Source of the DNA: Burkholderiales bacterium
GTDB lineage: Bacteria > Pseudomonadota > Gammaproteobacteria > Burkholderiales > SG8-41
NCBI GenBank assembly: GCA_030684405.1
Contig: JAUXYA010000029.1
Coordinates: 178,983-242,982 of the forward strand
Length of the DNA stretch: 64,000 nucleotides
Direction: 5' to 3'
Shown: positions 1 through 8,617 of the stretch, piece by piece
How the letters are laid out: the number at the start of each line of letters is the position of its first letter
How positions within the stretch are numbered: position 1 is the stretch's first letter
Program-made: the position numbers and the translations under genes
The notes under the pieces: generated by a model
The model's input: only the letters and a program-made list of their open reading frames with translations
Told to the model about the DNA's origin: nothing
The model's database searches: none

Positions 1-1
1 C

Positions 2-442
2 GAGATTGACGCCAGCAGCAACCTGATGGGTGCAATCAAGACCATCATCGTGGCCGATGCCGTAATGAGTCTGGATAACGTGATCGCGATTGCCGGTGCA
101 GCCAAGGGTAGCCTCGGGCTCGTGATATTCGGCCTGGTGGTGAGCGTGCCCATCATCGTCTGGGGCAGCAAGCTGGTGCTGACGTTGATGGACCGTTTTC
201 CGATCGTGATCGTTGGTGGCGCTGCGCTCCTCGGCTGGATCGGTGGTGACATGTTGGTGCACGACGTCGTGGTCAAGGACTGGATGATGGCCAACGCGGC
301 CTGGCTCAAATATGGCGGGCCTATCATTGGCGCGGTCTTCGTGATCGTCGTCGGGAAGATACTGGTTGCCCGCAAGGCTCCGGTTGCTGCGGTGGCAGCG
401 GAACCGGTTGACCTGGCGGAACCCAATCCGAAACAGGACTGA
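2..442 (+). CDS. TerC family integral membrane protein (5' partial)
   Basis: The reading frame is open from base 2, so the gene begins before the window; only about 146 C-terminal residues are seen. The visible part has the TerC-type acidic segment (VADAVMSLDNV) in a hydrophobic helix, followed by at least three more membrane helices and a short Ala/Val/Pro-rich, charged tail. TerC proteins are inner-membrane proteins linked to metal ion export and tellurite resistance; the Asp/Asn residues in the SLDNV segment are the family signature. The next gene (universal stress protein) follows after 9 bp, so the two are probably co-transcribed. Substrate cannot be told. Confidence 0.85.
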   Translation, partial: EIDASSNLMGAIKTIIVADAVMSLDNVIAIAGAAKGSLGLVIFGLVVSVPIIVWGSKLVLTLMDRFPIVIVGGAALLGWIGGDMLVHDVVVKDWMMANAAWLKYGGPIIGAVFVIVVGKILVARKAPVAAVAAEPVDLAEPNPKQD

Positions 443-451
443 GAGGAAGAA

Positions 452-880
452 ATGCCGAAGATACTGGTAGCGGTGGATGGTTCGGACAATTCCGGCCGTG
501 TGATTGATTTCCTGATCAGGAAAAGCGGCTGGTACAGGGAGTCCCTCGAAGTGCAACTGCTCAACGTGCAGATGCCCATCGCCGGCGTCAACGTCAAGAT
601 GTTCATCAGCAGCGAATCCCTGAACGATTACTACCGTGACGAGGGCACTGCAGCGCTGAAGCGGGCCCGCGAGAAGCTGGATGCGGCAGGCGTTCCCTAT
701 GTCCACCACATCGGGGTGGGTGATCCGGCAGAGGTAATTGACGAATATGCCAAGGCCAAGGGCTGCGACCAGATTCTGATGGGCAGCCGGGGGCTGGGGT
801 CGGTGTCGAGCCTGGTTCTCGGCTCTGTAGCCACCAAGGTGCTGCATTTGACCAATATACCGGTGACCCTCATCCGCTGA
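452..880 (+). CDS. Universal stress protein (UspA family)
   Basis: A 142-residue single-domain Usp protein of normal family length. It starts with the typical beta strand MPKILVAVDGSDNS and ends with the ATP-binding-type signature GSRGLGSVSSLVLGSVATKVL, then IPVTLIR. The glycine-rich G-x2-G-x9-G(S/T) pattern suggests the ATP-binding class. It is cytoplasmic and predicted to act in stress adaptation. A good Shine-Dalgarno (gaggaaga) lies just upstream of the ATG. It sits 9 bp after the TerC gene and probably shares its transcript. Confidence 0.92.
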   Translation: MPKILVAVDGSDNSGRVIDFLIRKSGWYRESLEVQLLNVQMPIAGVNVKMFISSESLNDYYRDEGTAALKRAREKLDAAGVPYVHHIGVGDPAEVIDEYAKAKGCDQILMGSRGLGSVSSLVLGSVATKVLHLTNIPVTLIR

Positions 881-1233
881 GGCACCGGCGGGAAGCTCCT
901 GCCTCCTCCTTCAAAATGATGGAGAGGTGGAGCTAATGTTTTGTTTTTGCAGGGAATTGTGGTCATCCTGATGTGCTGTCCGGTTTCTGGTCACCGGGCA
1001 GCCGTCATCGGTGAGGGCTAACATCGGCTTCGCGTTCCAGCCGTCTCCTGAACATGGCATGGCACCACTTTAGACCGGGGGATATACTCGATTCTTGATT
1101 GCGGTCAATTCTTTTGGCGCTGCAAATGCGAAAGAATGTGCCGCACGGGGTTACTAATAAAATGTTGGGCTGCGGCGGTTGCCGCAGAATATAACTCAGC
1201 ACCCGTCGGTTAACTGATAAGGAGGAGAGTCAC
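881..1233. other. Intergenic region with promoter for the tctC operon
   Basis: About 350 bp with no credible gene; short minus-strand open frames here lack similarity and ribosome sites. The region contains a Crp/Fnr-like palindrome at 1095-1108 (separate entry). A ribosome-binding site (aaggaggagag) lies just before the ATG at 1234. Confidence 0.7.
1095..1108 (+). promoter_or_regulatory. Predicted Crp/Fnr-type operator upstream of tctC
   Basis: The sequence TTGATTGCGGTCAA is an inverted repeat TTGAY-N4-GTCAA. A weak -10-like hexamer AAGAAT lies at 1132-1137, about 33 bp from the operator centre, the geometry of class II activation (site near -41.5). The same palindrome occurs before oxc (6384) and frc (7183). 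Binding by the regulator encoded at 6507-7115 is inferred from these matches. Confidence 0.6.
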
Positions 1234-2247
1234 ATGGGTATCCAACGCGTATTTACACGCAGCCTGCTGCCGCTTGTCGCGGCTTTCGGGCTGGTTGCCG
1301 CATCCGCACCTGCTGCAGCATGGGAGCCGTCCAAGCCTGTCGAGTTCATTATTCCCGCAGGTACTGGCGGCGGTGCCGACCAGATGGCCCGCCTGATTCA
1401 GGGCATTGTCGCCAAGCACAACCTGATGAAGCAGCCCATCGTCCCGGTCAACAAGAGCGGCGGAGCGGGCGCCGAGGGCTTCCTTGACGTGAAATCCTCC
1501 AAAGGTGATGCCCACAAGATCATCATCACGCTGTCCAACCTGTTCACGACACCGCTCGCAACCGGCGTACCTTTCAACTGGAAGGACCTAACGCCTGTTG
1601 CGATGCTTTCGCTCGACAACTTCGTGCTCTGGGTGAACGCCGATGATCCCTACAAGACGCCCAAGGAGTACCTCGACGCGGTGAAGAAAGCCGGAGCAAA
1701 TGCCTACAAGATGGGCGGCACCGGTTCCAAGCAGGAAGACCAGATCATCACAGTGGCCATCGAAAAGGCGGCCGGCGTGAAGTTCATCTACATCCCGTAC
1801 AAGGGCGGCGGTGCGGTCGCGACACAGTTGGTCGGCAAGCATGTCAATTCGACGGTCAACAACCCGATCGAAGCCGTGGCCCAGTGGCGTGCCGGCAAAC
1901 TGCGTCCGTTGTGCGTGTTTGACTCCCAGCGCATGCCGTACAAGAACAAGGTGACCGACACCATGTCCTGGTATGACATTCCGACCTGCAAGGAAGCCGG
2001 CATTCCGATGGATTATGTGATGCTGCGCGGCATTTTCATGCCGGCGGGCGTGCCGCCGGAGGCCGTCAATTTCTACATCGACCTCTTCAACAAGGTGCGT
2101 GCGACTCCGGAATGGAAGAAGTTCATGGAGGACGGCGCCTTCAACCAGAGCTTCATGATCGGCAAGGAATACGCCGACTGGGTTGCCAAGGCGGAGACGT
2201 TGCACCGTGACCTGATGAAGGAAGCGGGTTTCCTCGCCAAGCCGTAA
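1234..2247 (+). CDS. tctC: Tripartite tricarboxylate transporter substrate-binding protein (Bug/TctC family)
   Basis: A 337-residue periplasmic binding protein with an N-terminal signal peptide (hydrophobic LLPLVAAFGLVAAS, cleavage probably after APAAA). The mature start W-EPSKPVEFIIPAGTGGGAD is the classic Bug-family beginning, with the ligand loop glycine cluster GTGGGADQMAR. Bug proteins capture small carboxylates in the periplasm and hand them to TctA/TctB, which follow directly. Placement beside oxc and frc, and a shared upstream operator, suggest that oxalate or a related acid is the ligand; this is inference. The start is set by aaggaggagag upstream of the ATG. A strong hairpin follows the stop codon. 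Confidence 0.92.
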   Translation: MGIQRVFTRSLLPLVAAFGLVAASAPAAAWEPSKPVEFIIPAGTGGGADQMARLIQGIVAKHNLMKQPIVPVNKSGGAGAEGFLDVKSSKGDAHKIIITLSNLFTTPLATGVPFNWKDLTPVAMLSLDNFVLWVNADDPYKTPKEYLDAVKKAGANAYKMGGTGSKQEDQIITVAIEKAAGVKFIYIPYKGGGAVATQLVGKHVNSTVNNPIEAVAQWRAGKLRPLCVFDSQRMPYKNKVTDTMSWYDIPTCKEAGIPMDYVMLRGIFMPAGVPPEAVNFYIDLFNKVRATPEWKKFMEDGAFNQSFMIGKEYADWVAKAETLHRDLMKEAGFLAKP

Positions 2248-2258
2248 GCAAGTTCCGT

Positions 2259-2279
2259 GGGCGGGCCAGAGGCCCGCCC
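2259..2279 (+). other. GC-rich hairpin between tctC and tctB
   Basis: A perfect 9-bp stem (GGGCGGGCC / GGCCCGCCC) with an AGA loop begins 11 bp after the tctC stop. No T-run follows, so it is more likely an mRNA-stabilising structure or weak pause that keeps binding-protein mRNA more abundant than the membrane subunits than a full terminator. The function is inferred. Confidence 0.55.
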
Positions 2280-2355
2280 GCTACGGTTGTTTGCCTTCCA
2301 ATGTTTCTGAGTTGAGCATGCCCGCTACGAGTGTGCCTTGGGGAGTCGCACGTCA

Positions 2356-2850
2356 ATGGAACCGGGAATTTCACAGCGTTCAGCCGAACTGGTCGTCGCG
2401 GCACTGACCCTCGCCCTCGGGCTGACAGTGGTGCTCGCCAGCTATCGTCTCGGTGCCGGCTGGGCATCGGATGGTCCTCAGGCCGGTTATTTTCCGTTCT
2501 ATACGGGCTTGCTGATCTGCATCGGCAGCGTGGCGAATATCGTCATGGCTCTGCTGCGGGCCGGCAGGGAAGGCAGGGTCCTGTTCGTCAGCTGGGTGTC
2601 CTTGCGGCGGGTCAGCACGGTCCTGATCCCGGCAGCGTTGTTTATCGGTGCCATCCACTTTGTCGGGATCTATGTCTCCGCGTTTTTTTACATCGCCAGC
2701 TTCATGATCTTGTTGGGGCGCTATCCTGTCTGGAAAAGCGTATCCGTCGGGCTGGGCGTCAGCGTCGTGCTGTTTTTCATGTTCGAGGTGTGGTTCAAGG
2801 TCCTCTTGCCCAAGGGCGCCTACAACATCCTGAGTTATTTCGGGCACTGA
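2356..2850 (+). CDS. tctB: Tripartite tricarboxylate transporter small membrane subunit (TctB)
   Basis: A roughly 164-residue protein with four predicted membrane helices, the size and layout of TctB. Helix 1 is LVVAALTLALGLTVVLASY, and the segment GPQAGYFPFYTGLLICIGSV is typical of the family. It forms the inner-membrane complex with TctA (next gene, 25 bp downstream). The frame can also start at a TTG at 2338, but the ATG at 2356 gives the usual short cytoplasmic N-terminus, so it was chosen. Sequence conservation in TctB is generally low, so the call rests on topology and gene order. Confidence 0.85.
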   Translation: MEPGISQRSAELVVAALTLALGLTVVLASYRLGAGWASDGPQAGYFPFYTGLLICIGSVANIVMALLRAGREGRVLFVSWVSLRRVSTVLIPAALFIGAIHFVGIYVSAFFYIASFMILLGRYPVWKSVSVGLGVSVVLFFMFEVWFKVLLPKGAYNILSYFGH

Positions 2851-2875
2851 ACCGGACACTGCGGAGGGGACTGTT

Positions 2876-4375
2876 TTGGAGGAGCTGAATTCTTTAATGC
2901 ACGGGTTTTCGGTGATACTGACACCGTACAACCTGGTGCTGATGTTCGTCGGTGTGTTCCTGGGCATTATCGTGGGCGTGCTGCCCGGGCTGGGAGGAGC
3001 GAACGGTGTCGCAATCCTGCTTCCGCTGACTTTCGCCATGCCGCCGACTTCCGGCATCGTTATGCTGTCGTGCATCTACTGGGGCGCACTGTTCGGCGGT
3101 GCGATCACGTCGATCCTGTTCAACATTCCCGGAGAACCCTGGTCGGTGGCGACCACTTTCGACGGCTACCCGATGGCGCAGCAGGGCAAGGCCGGAGAGG
3201 CCCTGACCGCATCGTTCACGGCATCGTTCTTTGGTGCGCTGGTGGCGATCATCATGATCACCTTCGTCGCCCCGGCTGTGGCGAACTTCGCGCTGCGCTT
3301 CGGCCCCCCGGAATTTTTTGCCGTCTATTTTCTGACCTTCTGCAGTTTCATCGGGATGGGCAAGGAGCCGCCGTTCAAGATCCTGGTCGCGATGATGATC
3401 GGCTTCGCGCTGGCGGCGGTCGGCATTGACATCGTCACCGGCCAGCTCAGGATGACCTTCGGATTCACTGAACTGTTGCGCGGTTTCAACTTCCTGATTG
3501 CGGTGATCGGGCTGTTCGGCATCGGCGAGATCCTGCTGTCGATGGAAGAGGGTCTGTCTTTCACCGGCAAGACCGCCAAGATCAACATGAAAATCGTGTT
3601 GGAGACCTGGAAGAAACTGCCGCGGTTCTGGGGTACGGCCCTGCGCAGCACGGTCATCGGCTGCTGGCTGGGCATCACGCCGGGTGGCGCGACCCCGGCG
3701 TCCTTCATGGCCTACGGCATTGCGAAGCGCACCTCGAAAGATGGCGCCAAGTTCGGAACCGGGCAACTGGAGGGCGTGGTTGCGCCCGAAATTGCCAACA
3801 ACTCCGCAGGCACTTCAGCACTGCTGCCAATGCTTGCGCTGGGCATCCCCGGCTCGCCGACGGCGGCTGTGCTGCTCGGCGGCCTGCTGATCTGGGGCTT
3901 GCAGCCGGGACCACTGCTGTTCGTCGAGCAGAAGGATTTTGTCTGGGGACTGATTGCCAGCATGTATCTGGGCAATCTGGCTGCGCTGATCCTTGTGCTG
4001 ACCTGTGTGCCCTTCTTTGCCGCCATTCTGAAGGTGCCATTCTCTATCATCGCGCCGGTCATCGTCGTGATCTGCGCGGTCGGCGCATTCACGGTGTCCA
4101 ATGCGATGGGGGATGTCTGGATGATGCTGATGTTCGGCGTGGTCGGTTACGCCTTCAAGAAGCTGGATTATCCGATGGCGCCGATGGTTCTTGCTCTGGT
4201 GCTGGGCGATCAGGCGGAGAGCGCATTCCGCCAGTCGATGCTGATGTCCCAGGGCGACATGCGCATATTCTTCTCTAACACGCTCGTTGGCAGCATCACC
4301 GCGCTGGCACTGTTTGCGCTATTCTGGCCGCTGATTGCAATGGGTATCCGTCGCATGAGGTCAGCGGCGGCCTGA
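2876..4375 (+). CDS. tctA: Tripartite tricarboxylate transporter large permease (TctA)
   Basis: A 499-residue, very hydrophobic protein with about 10-12 membrane helices, the normal TctA length. It shows family signatures near the N-terminus (GVLPGLGGANGVAILLPLTF) and in the second half (LGIPGSPTAAVLLGGLLIWG), which are the two glycine/proline-rich re-entrant motifs. It is the ion-coupled permease that moves the ligand delivered by TctC. Two starts are possible: a TTG at 2876 behind ggagggga, or the ATG at 2897 behind ggaggag with a longer spacer; both give an intact protein. A strong terminator ends the operon at 4411-4447. Confidence 0.93.
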   Translation: MEELNSLMHGFSVILTPYNLVLMFVGVFLGIIVGVLPGLGGANGVAILLPLTFAMPPTSGIVMLSCIYWGALFGGAITSILFNIPGEPWSVATTFDGYPMAQQGKAGEALTASFTASFFGALVAIIMITFVAPAVANFALRFGPPEFFAVYFLTFCSFIGMGKEPPFKILVAMMIGFALAAVGIDIVTGQLRMTFGFTELLRGFNFLIAVIGLFGIGEILLSMEEGLSFTGKTAKINMKIVLETWKKLPRFWGTALRSTVIGCWLGITPGGATPASFMAYGIAKRTSKDGAKFGTGQLEGVVAPEIANNSAGTSALLPMLALGIPGSPTAAVLLGGLLIWGLQPGPLLFVEQKDFVWGLIASMYLGNLAALILVLTCVPFFAAILKVPFSIIAPVIVVICAVGAFTVSNAMGDVWMMLMFGVVGYAFKKLDYPMAPMVLALVLGDQAESAFRQSMLMSQGDMRIFFSNTLVGSITALALFALFWPLIAMGIRRMRSAAA

Positions 4376-4410
4376 GGAGGGCGGTCGGCGCCTGTGCGGC
4401 AGAGGCGGCA

Positions 4411-4447
4411 CGCAAAAAAGCCCGGGTGATGCCCGGGCTTTTTTGCG
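4411..4447. terminator. Bidirectional intrinsic terminator between tctA and oxc
   Basis: A perfect 16-bp stem (CGCAAAAAAGCCCGGG and its complement) with a 5-base loop. The six A and six T at the outer stem give a U-tract on either strand. It lies between the convergent tctA and oxc genes and can end both transcripts. Confidence 0.93.
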
Positions 4448-4490
4448 CGTGGATCGCCGGCCTTGCAGCTGGCGATCCACGCAGATGTGT

Positions 4491-6224
4491 TTACTTCTTC
4501 GCGCTCTTCGGGTTGAGGCTGGTTATGCGGCCACTTTCGGTACCGGCGGTTTCATCAATCACGGCGTTGATCAGCGTCGGCTGACGCGAGCGAACAGCCT
4601 CTTCTACCGCCTTGCGCAGCTCGGCCGGGGTTGTCGCATGCACGCCGACGCCGCCGAAGGCTTCCATCAGCTTGTCGTAGCGCGCACCCTTGACGAATAC
4701 GGTGGGCGCGACGTCGGGTCCGCCGGAGGGGTTGACGTCGGTGCCCTTGTAGACGCCGTTGTTGTTGAACACCACCACGCATACCGGCAGCTTGTAGCGG
4801 CAGATGGTTTCCACTTCCATGCCCGAGAAGCCGAAAGCGCTGTCGCCTTCAATGGCGATCACTGGTTGGCCGGATTCCACGGCGGCGGCGACCGCAAAGC
4901 CCATGCCAATGCCCATTACGCCCCAGGTGCCGACGTCGATACGCTTGCGCGGCTTGTACATGTCGACGATGCTGCGCGTGAAGTCGAGCGCATTGGCGCC
5001 TTCGTTGACCAGCATCGCCTCGGGATTCGCCTTGATGATGTCGCGCATCACGTTCAGTGCGCTGTGGAAGTTCATCGGCGTCGGGTTCTTCGCCAGCGTT
5101 TCGGCCATCTTGGCAACGTTTTTGCTCTTGCGCTCGGAGATGGCGCCCAGCCAGTCGGCCGAAGGCTGCGGCCAGCCCGAACCTGCTGCGCCGATGCCGT
5201 CCAGCAGCGCCGAGACGCAGGAGCCGATATCGCCGATGACAGGCGCGTCGATCGGCACGTTGCTGTCGGCTTCCTGCGGCGAAATGTCGATCTGGATGAA
5301 TTTCTGGCCGCCCCAGGCTTTGGCATCCTTGCCGCCCCAGGTCTTGCCTTTGCCGTGCGACAGCAGCCAATTCAGGCGTGCGCCGATCAGCATTACCACG
5401 TCGGCTTCGGGCAGCACGAAGGAGCGTGCTGCAGCGGCCGACTGTTCATGGGTGTCGGGCAGCAGGCCTTTCGCCATCGACATCGGCAGATAGGGAATCT
5501 GGGTTTTCTCGATCAGCGTGCGGATTTCTGTGTCGGCCTGAGCGTAAGCGGCGCCCTTGCCGAGCACGATCAGCGGGCGCTTGGCGCCGGCGAGCAGCTT
5601 CAGGGCACGCTGCACAGCGTCGGGTGCCGGGATCTGGCGCGGAGCGGGGTCGACGACCTTGATCAGCGACTTGCGGCCTGCTTCTGCATCCATAGACTGC
5701 GCGAAGACTTTTGCCGGCAGGTCGAGGTAAACGCCGCCGGGACGGCCTGAAACCGCAGCGCGGATGGCGCGGGCCACACCGACGCCGATGTCCTCTGCAT
5801 GCAGCACGCGGAAGGCAGCCTTGCATAACGGCCTGGCGATCGCCAACTGGTCCATTTCCTCGTAATCGCCTTGCTGCAGATCGACGACTTCGCGCTCGCT
5901 GGAGCCGCTGACCAGGATCATCGGGAAGCAGTTGGTCGTGGCATTCGCCAGCGCGGTGAGGCCATTGAGGAAGCCGGGGGCGGATACCGTCAGACAGATG
6001 CCCGGCTTCTGAGTCATAAAGCCGGCGATTGCCGCAGCATTGCCGGCGTTCTGCTCGTGGCGGAAGGAAATCATGCGCATGCCCGCGGCCTGTGCGCGGC
6101 GCGTGAGGTCGGTGATCGGTATGCCCGGCAGACCGTAGAGGTTGGTGATGCCGTTGAGCTTGAGCGCGTCGATGAGCAGGTCGACACCGTCGCTCAGGGT
6201 CTGCGCTTGTGTTTCAGTCGTCAT
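4491..6224 (-). CDS. oxc: Oxalyl-CoA decarboxylase
   Basis: A 577-residue thiamine-diphosphate enzyme that converts oxalyl-CoA to formyl-CoA and CO2 in the cytoplasm. It has the three-domain ThDP fold: an N-terminal PYR domain with the activating Glu57 ([11 protein letters not shown]), a central nucleotide-fold domain, and a C-terminal PP domain with the metal/ThDP motif [11 protein letters not shown]...NNNG. Hallmarks that separate oxalyl-CoA decarboxylase from acetolactate synthase are present: the DYEEMDQ Tyr-Glu pair, GVYKGTD, and a C-terminal [10 protein letters not shown] tail. The ATG at 6224 was chosen because the upstream 20 codons look unlike the family. It works in a cycle with the CoA-transferase at 7332-8600. 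A Crp/Fnr-like operator lies about 160 bp upstream. Confidence 0.95.
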   Translation of the reverse strand: MTTETQAQTLSDGVDLLIDALKLNGITNLYGLPGIPITDLTRRAQAAGMRMISFRHEQNAGNAAAIAGFMTQKPGICLTVSAPGFLNGLTALANATTNCFPMILVSGSSEREVVDLQQGDYEEMDQLAIARPLCKAAFRVLHAEDIGVGVARAIRAAVSGRPGGVYLDLPAKVFAQSMDAEAGRKSLIKVVDPAPRQIPAPDAVQRALKLLAGAKRPLIVLGKGAAYAQADTEIRTLIEKTQIPYLPMSMAKGLLPDTHEQSAAAARSFVLPEADVVMLIGARLNWLLSHGKGKTWGGKDAKAWGGQKFIQIDISPQEADSNVPIDAPVIGDIGSCVSALLDGIGAAGSGWPQPSADWLGAISERKSKNVAKMAETLAKNPTPMNFHSALNVMRDIIKANPEAMLVNEGANALDFTRSIVDMYKPRKRIDVGTWGVMGIGMGFAVAAAVESGQPVIAIEGDSAFGFSGMEVETICRYKLPVCVVVFNNNGVYKGTDVNPSGGPDVAPTVFVKGARYDKLMEAFGGVGVHATTPAELRKAVEEAVRSRQPTLINAVIDETAGTESGRITSLNPKSAKK

Positions 6225-6354
6225 GTCTGGATGCCTCGCGTCTTGCCGTCTGTAAGGTTGGAGTCGCCCGCACCCGCAGTGCAATCAGAGGACCGCAGTC
6301 CACGATCTACGGCGGATTCGGACGCAGGAAAAAGGCTTTTTTCGGATGGGAAAC

Positions 6355-6397
6355 ATCATAGGGGGCCGCGCCCTTTCCCGCTCTTGACCCCGGTCAA
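6355..6397 (-). promoter_or_regulatory. Predicted oxc promoter with Crp/Fnr-type operator
   Basis: On the minus strand, a palindrome TTGACCGGGGTCAA (6384-6397) lies about 33 bp from a good -10 box TATGAT (6355-6360), a class II activator arrangement. It reads toward oxc (start 6224), leaving a leader of about 120 bases. The TTGAC and GTCAA half-sites are identical to those before frc. Confidence 0.65.
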
Positions 6398-6506
6398 TTT
6401 TGCAGCAGTACGATCGCTGAAGAAGCGCCTGCAAGAGCGCAGCTGCAGGGTGGGCGGGGAGGGGTGTTGCGATGCATCAAGCGCATGCGCCGTTGCGGGT
6501 GAGCGT

Positions 6507-7115
6507 TCAGATCTTGCCGCGCCGTTTCAACCGGCTGAGGGTTTCCGGGGACAGGTTGAGGTACGAGGCCAGCTCCTTTTTGGGCAATCGCTTCGCAATT
6601 CCGTCGTGCTTGCGCATGAAGCGCTGGACCCGCCCGGGCGCATCGAGCAAATGCAGGGTGATGGTATGCGCCATCACTTCGCTCATCAGTCGCGTGACCT
6701 CCAGTTCAAACTCGGCCTTGATCTTCGGATGGCGTTCGAGGAAGGCAGCCCACTGCAGCATCGACAGCTTGGCGGCCCGCACCTTGGTCACCGCGCGGAT
6801 TGAGTACGGCATCGGTGTTTTCAGCCGCCATGCCGCATAGCTGGTGTCGATGTCGCTTTCGGCAGCGAAACGCAGGATCATTTCCTTGCCTTGGGCGTTC
6901 GAAACCGTGCGTTTCAGGATGCCGTCGATGATGAAATACTGCTCCATCGCGTGCGTGCCCTGATGCTCGAGCGTTTCTCCCTTGGCGTAATCCGATATTT
7001 CGAGCAGCGGCTCGAACTCAGTCCACTGCGTGGCGCTCAGGTTTTTCAGCACTAGGTTCTGGCGCAACTGCACGCGGATGATTCGGGATTGTGGATGGAG
7101 CGAGATTTGGGTCAT
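6507..7115 (-). CDS. Crp/Fnr family transcriptional regulator, cysteine-free
   Basis: A 202-residue regulator with an N-terminal cyclic-nucleotide-like jelly roll (about residues 20-130) and a C-terminal winged helix. The recognition helix LSPETLSRL has the Glu-x-x-Ser-Arg pattern that FNR uses to read TTGA half-sites, matching the TTGAC/GTCAA palindromes at 1095, 6384 and 7183. It contains no cysteine, so an FNR-like iron-sulfur oxygen sensor is ruled out. The cAMP-binding Glu/Arg motif is also not obvious, so the effector is unknown. It lies between oxc and frc and is divergent from frc; the 7183 site could also control its own gene. Role as oxalate-regulon activator is inferred. Confidence 0.88.
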   Translation of the reverse strand: MTQISLHPQSRIIRVQLRQNLVLKNLSATQWTEFEPLLEISDYAKGETLEHQGTHAMEQYFIIDGILKRTVSNAQGKEMILRFAAESDIDTSYAAWRLKTPMPYSIRAVTKVRAAKLSMLQWAAFLERHPKIKAEFELEVTRLMSEVMAHTITLHLLDAPGRVQRFMRKHDGIAKRLPKKELASYLNLSPETLSRLKRRGKI

Positions 7116-7182
7116 GTTGCAGAGGATTGTATTACTTTTATAACTGGTTGTTTATTATAGCTATTTTTAGAGGCGTGGAATC

Positions 7183-7224
7183 TTGACTGCGGTCAAGGCC
7201 ATGCAACCGTGCTTTTCCTATAGT
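7183..7224 (+). promoter_or_regulatory. frc: Predicted frc promoter with Crp/Fnr-type operator
   Basis: A perfect inverted repeat TTGACTGCGGTCAA (7183-7196; half-sites TTGAC/GTCAA) is centred 32 bp before the centre of a -10 box TATAGT (7219-7224), which puts the operator at about -41.5 from the predicted start near 7231. No -35 box is needed for such class II promoters. The site is also 68 bp upstream of the divergent regulator gene and may serve autoregulation. Confidence 0.7.
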
Positions 7225-7331
7225 GGCGCCCTCATGCCGGGGGAGCCTTTCGCGGAGCGTTAGCCGCAGCGCAGCGGCAATTTCAACGGACGGGTAATTA
7301 CTCGCCCGCCACGGAATATTTGGAGATCAGA

Positions 7332-8600
7332 ATGGAAGCATTGAAGGGTGTCCGCATTCTCGACATGACCCACGTGCAGGCGGGCCCAACCTGCTCACAG
7401 TTGCTGGCCTGGATGGGCGCCGACGTCATCAAGTTCGAACCGCCCCAGGGCGATGCCACCCGTGGCCAGCTGCGCGACGTGCCCAACGCCGACAGCCTGT
7501 ATTTCACGATGCTCAACTGCAACAAGCGCTCGATCACCGTGAACATGAAGAGCGCGGATGGCAAGACGGTGTTCGTCGACCTGCTGAAGAAGTGCGACAT
7601 CATGATGGAGAACTTCGGGCCCGGCGTGCTCGAGCGTCTCGGCTTCACCTGGGAAAAGATTCATGAAATCAATCCGAAAATCGTCGTTGGCTCGATCAAG
7701 GGTTTCGGTTCCTCAGGTCCCTACGCCGAATTCAAGGCCTACGAAAATGTCGCGCAGGCGATGGGCGGTGCAATGAGTACGACTGGTGTTCCCGAGGGCC
7801 CGCCTTTTGTCACCGGCGCGCAGATCGGTGACTCGGGCACGGGTCTGCATCTTGCGATCGGGCTGCTGGCCGCGCTGCACCAGGCCAACCGCACGGGCCA
7901 GGGCCAGTACGTGGAGGTGGCGATGATGGACGGTGTGATGAACCTCTGTCGCGTCAAGTTCCGCGACCACCAGCGCCTGACCCGCGGCAGCCTGTCGGAG
8001 TACTCGGTCCCGACTCACCAGGGCATGGGGGCCGCACCGCGCGCCGGCAACGACTCCGGCGGCGGACAACTCGGCAATGCGATCCGCTGCAAGCCGGGTG
8101 GTCCCAACGACTTCATCTACGTCGTTGTCCAGGAGGCAGTGTGGGACGCGCTGGCCAGGCGCATCGGGCCGGATCTCGGCATACCGGACCTTGCCACCGA
8201 CCCGAAGTTCGCGACCATCGGCGAGCGGCGCAAGAATCAGGCGCAGATGTGGGAACTGATCGGCGAATTCGCACTGAAACACACCAAGCGCGAATTCATG
8301 GAAATTCTCAATCCGCTGGATGTGCCCTGCGGCCCTATCATGTCCACCGACGATCTGGCCAACGACGAGCACGTCCGCGGTCGCGAAATGTATGTCGAAC
8401 TCGACCATCCGCAGCGCGGCAAGTGGTACAACGTCGGCATGCCGATCAAGCTGTCGGCTTCGCCTGCGGTGATCAAGCGCTCGCCGCTGCTAGGCGAACA
8501 TACCGATGAGGTGCTCAAGGAGGTGCTCGGCTATGACGCCGGGCAGATCGATAAACTCAAGACCGCCGGCGCGTTCAGCGCGCCCCCGAAAAAGAAATAG
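7332..8600 (+). CDS. frc: Formyl-CoA:oxalate CoA-transferase
   Basis: A 422-residue family III (CaiB/BaiF) CoA-transferase that moves CoA from formyl-CoA to oxalate, feeding oxalyl-CoA to the decarboxylase at 4491-6224. The N-terminus VRILDMTHVQAGPTCSQLL and the block DSLYFTMLNCNKRSITVNMK closely match the Oxalobacter formigenes enzyme as I recall it. The catalytic Asp is at about residue 167 (QIGDSGTG), equivalent to Asp169 there; the family glycine loop appears as GNDSGGGQLG. The length is normal. The ATG at 7332 sits behind ttggagatcag; an in-frame TTG at 7320 is less likely. It is followed by a mini-ORF and a formyl-THF hydrolase-like gene, probably one operon. Confidence 0.93.
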   Translation: MEALKGVRILDMTHVQAGPTCSQLLAWMGADVIKFEPPQGDATRGQLRDVPNADSLYFTMLNCNKRSITVNMKSADGKTVFVDLLKKCDIMMENFGPGVLERLGFTWEKIHEINPKIVVGSIKGFGSSGPYAEFKAYENVAQAMGGAMSTTGVPEGPPFVTGAQIGDSGTGLHLAIGLLAALHQANRTGQGQYVEVAMMDGVMNLCRVKFRDHQRLTRGSLSEYSVPTHQGMGAAPRAGNDSGGGQLGNAIRCKPGGPNDFIYVVVQEAVWDALARRIGPDLGIPDLATDPKFATIGERRKNQAQMWELIGEFALKHTKREFMEILNPLDVPCGPIMSTDDLANDEHVRGREMYVELDHPQRGKWYNVGMPIKLSASPAVIKRSPLLGEHTDEVLKEVLGYDAGQIDKLKTAGAFSAPPKKK

Positions 8601-8617
8601 CCCAGCAGAGGATGCAC

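Noticed and set aside
6225..6284. Longer oxc start at 6284
   Set aside because: The added 20 residues are Cys/Arg-rich and unlike the family; the ATG at 6224 gives the normal N-terminus.
4443..6803. Two plus-strand frames of over 300 residues opposite oxc and the Crp/Fnr gene
   Set aside because: Shadows of high-GC coding sequence; composition is His/Arg/Gly-rich and no family is evident.
6507..7115. Oxygen-sensing FNR
   Set aside because: The protein has no cysteine, so it cannot hold the FNR iron-sulfur cluster despite its FNR-like DNA-reading helix.
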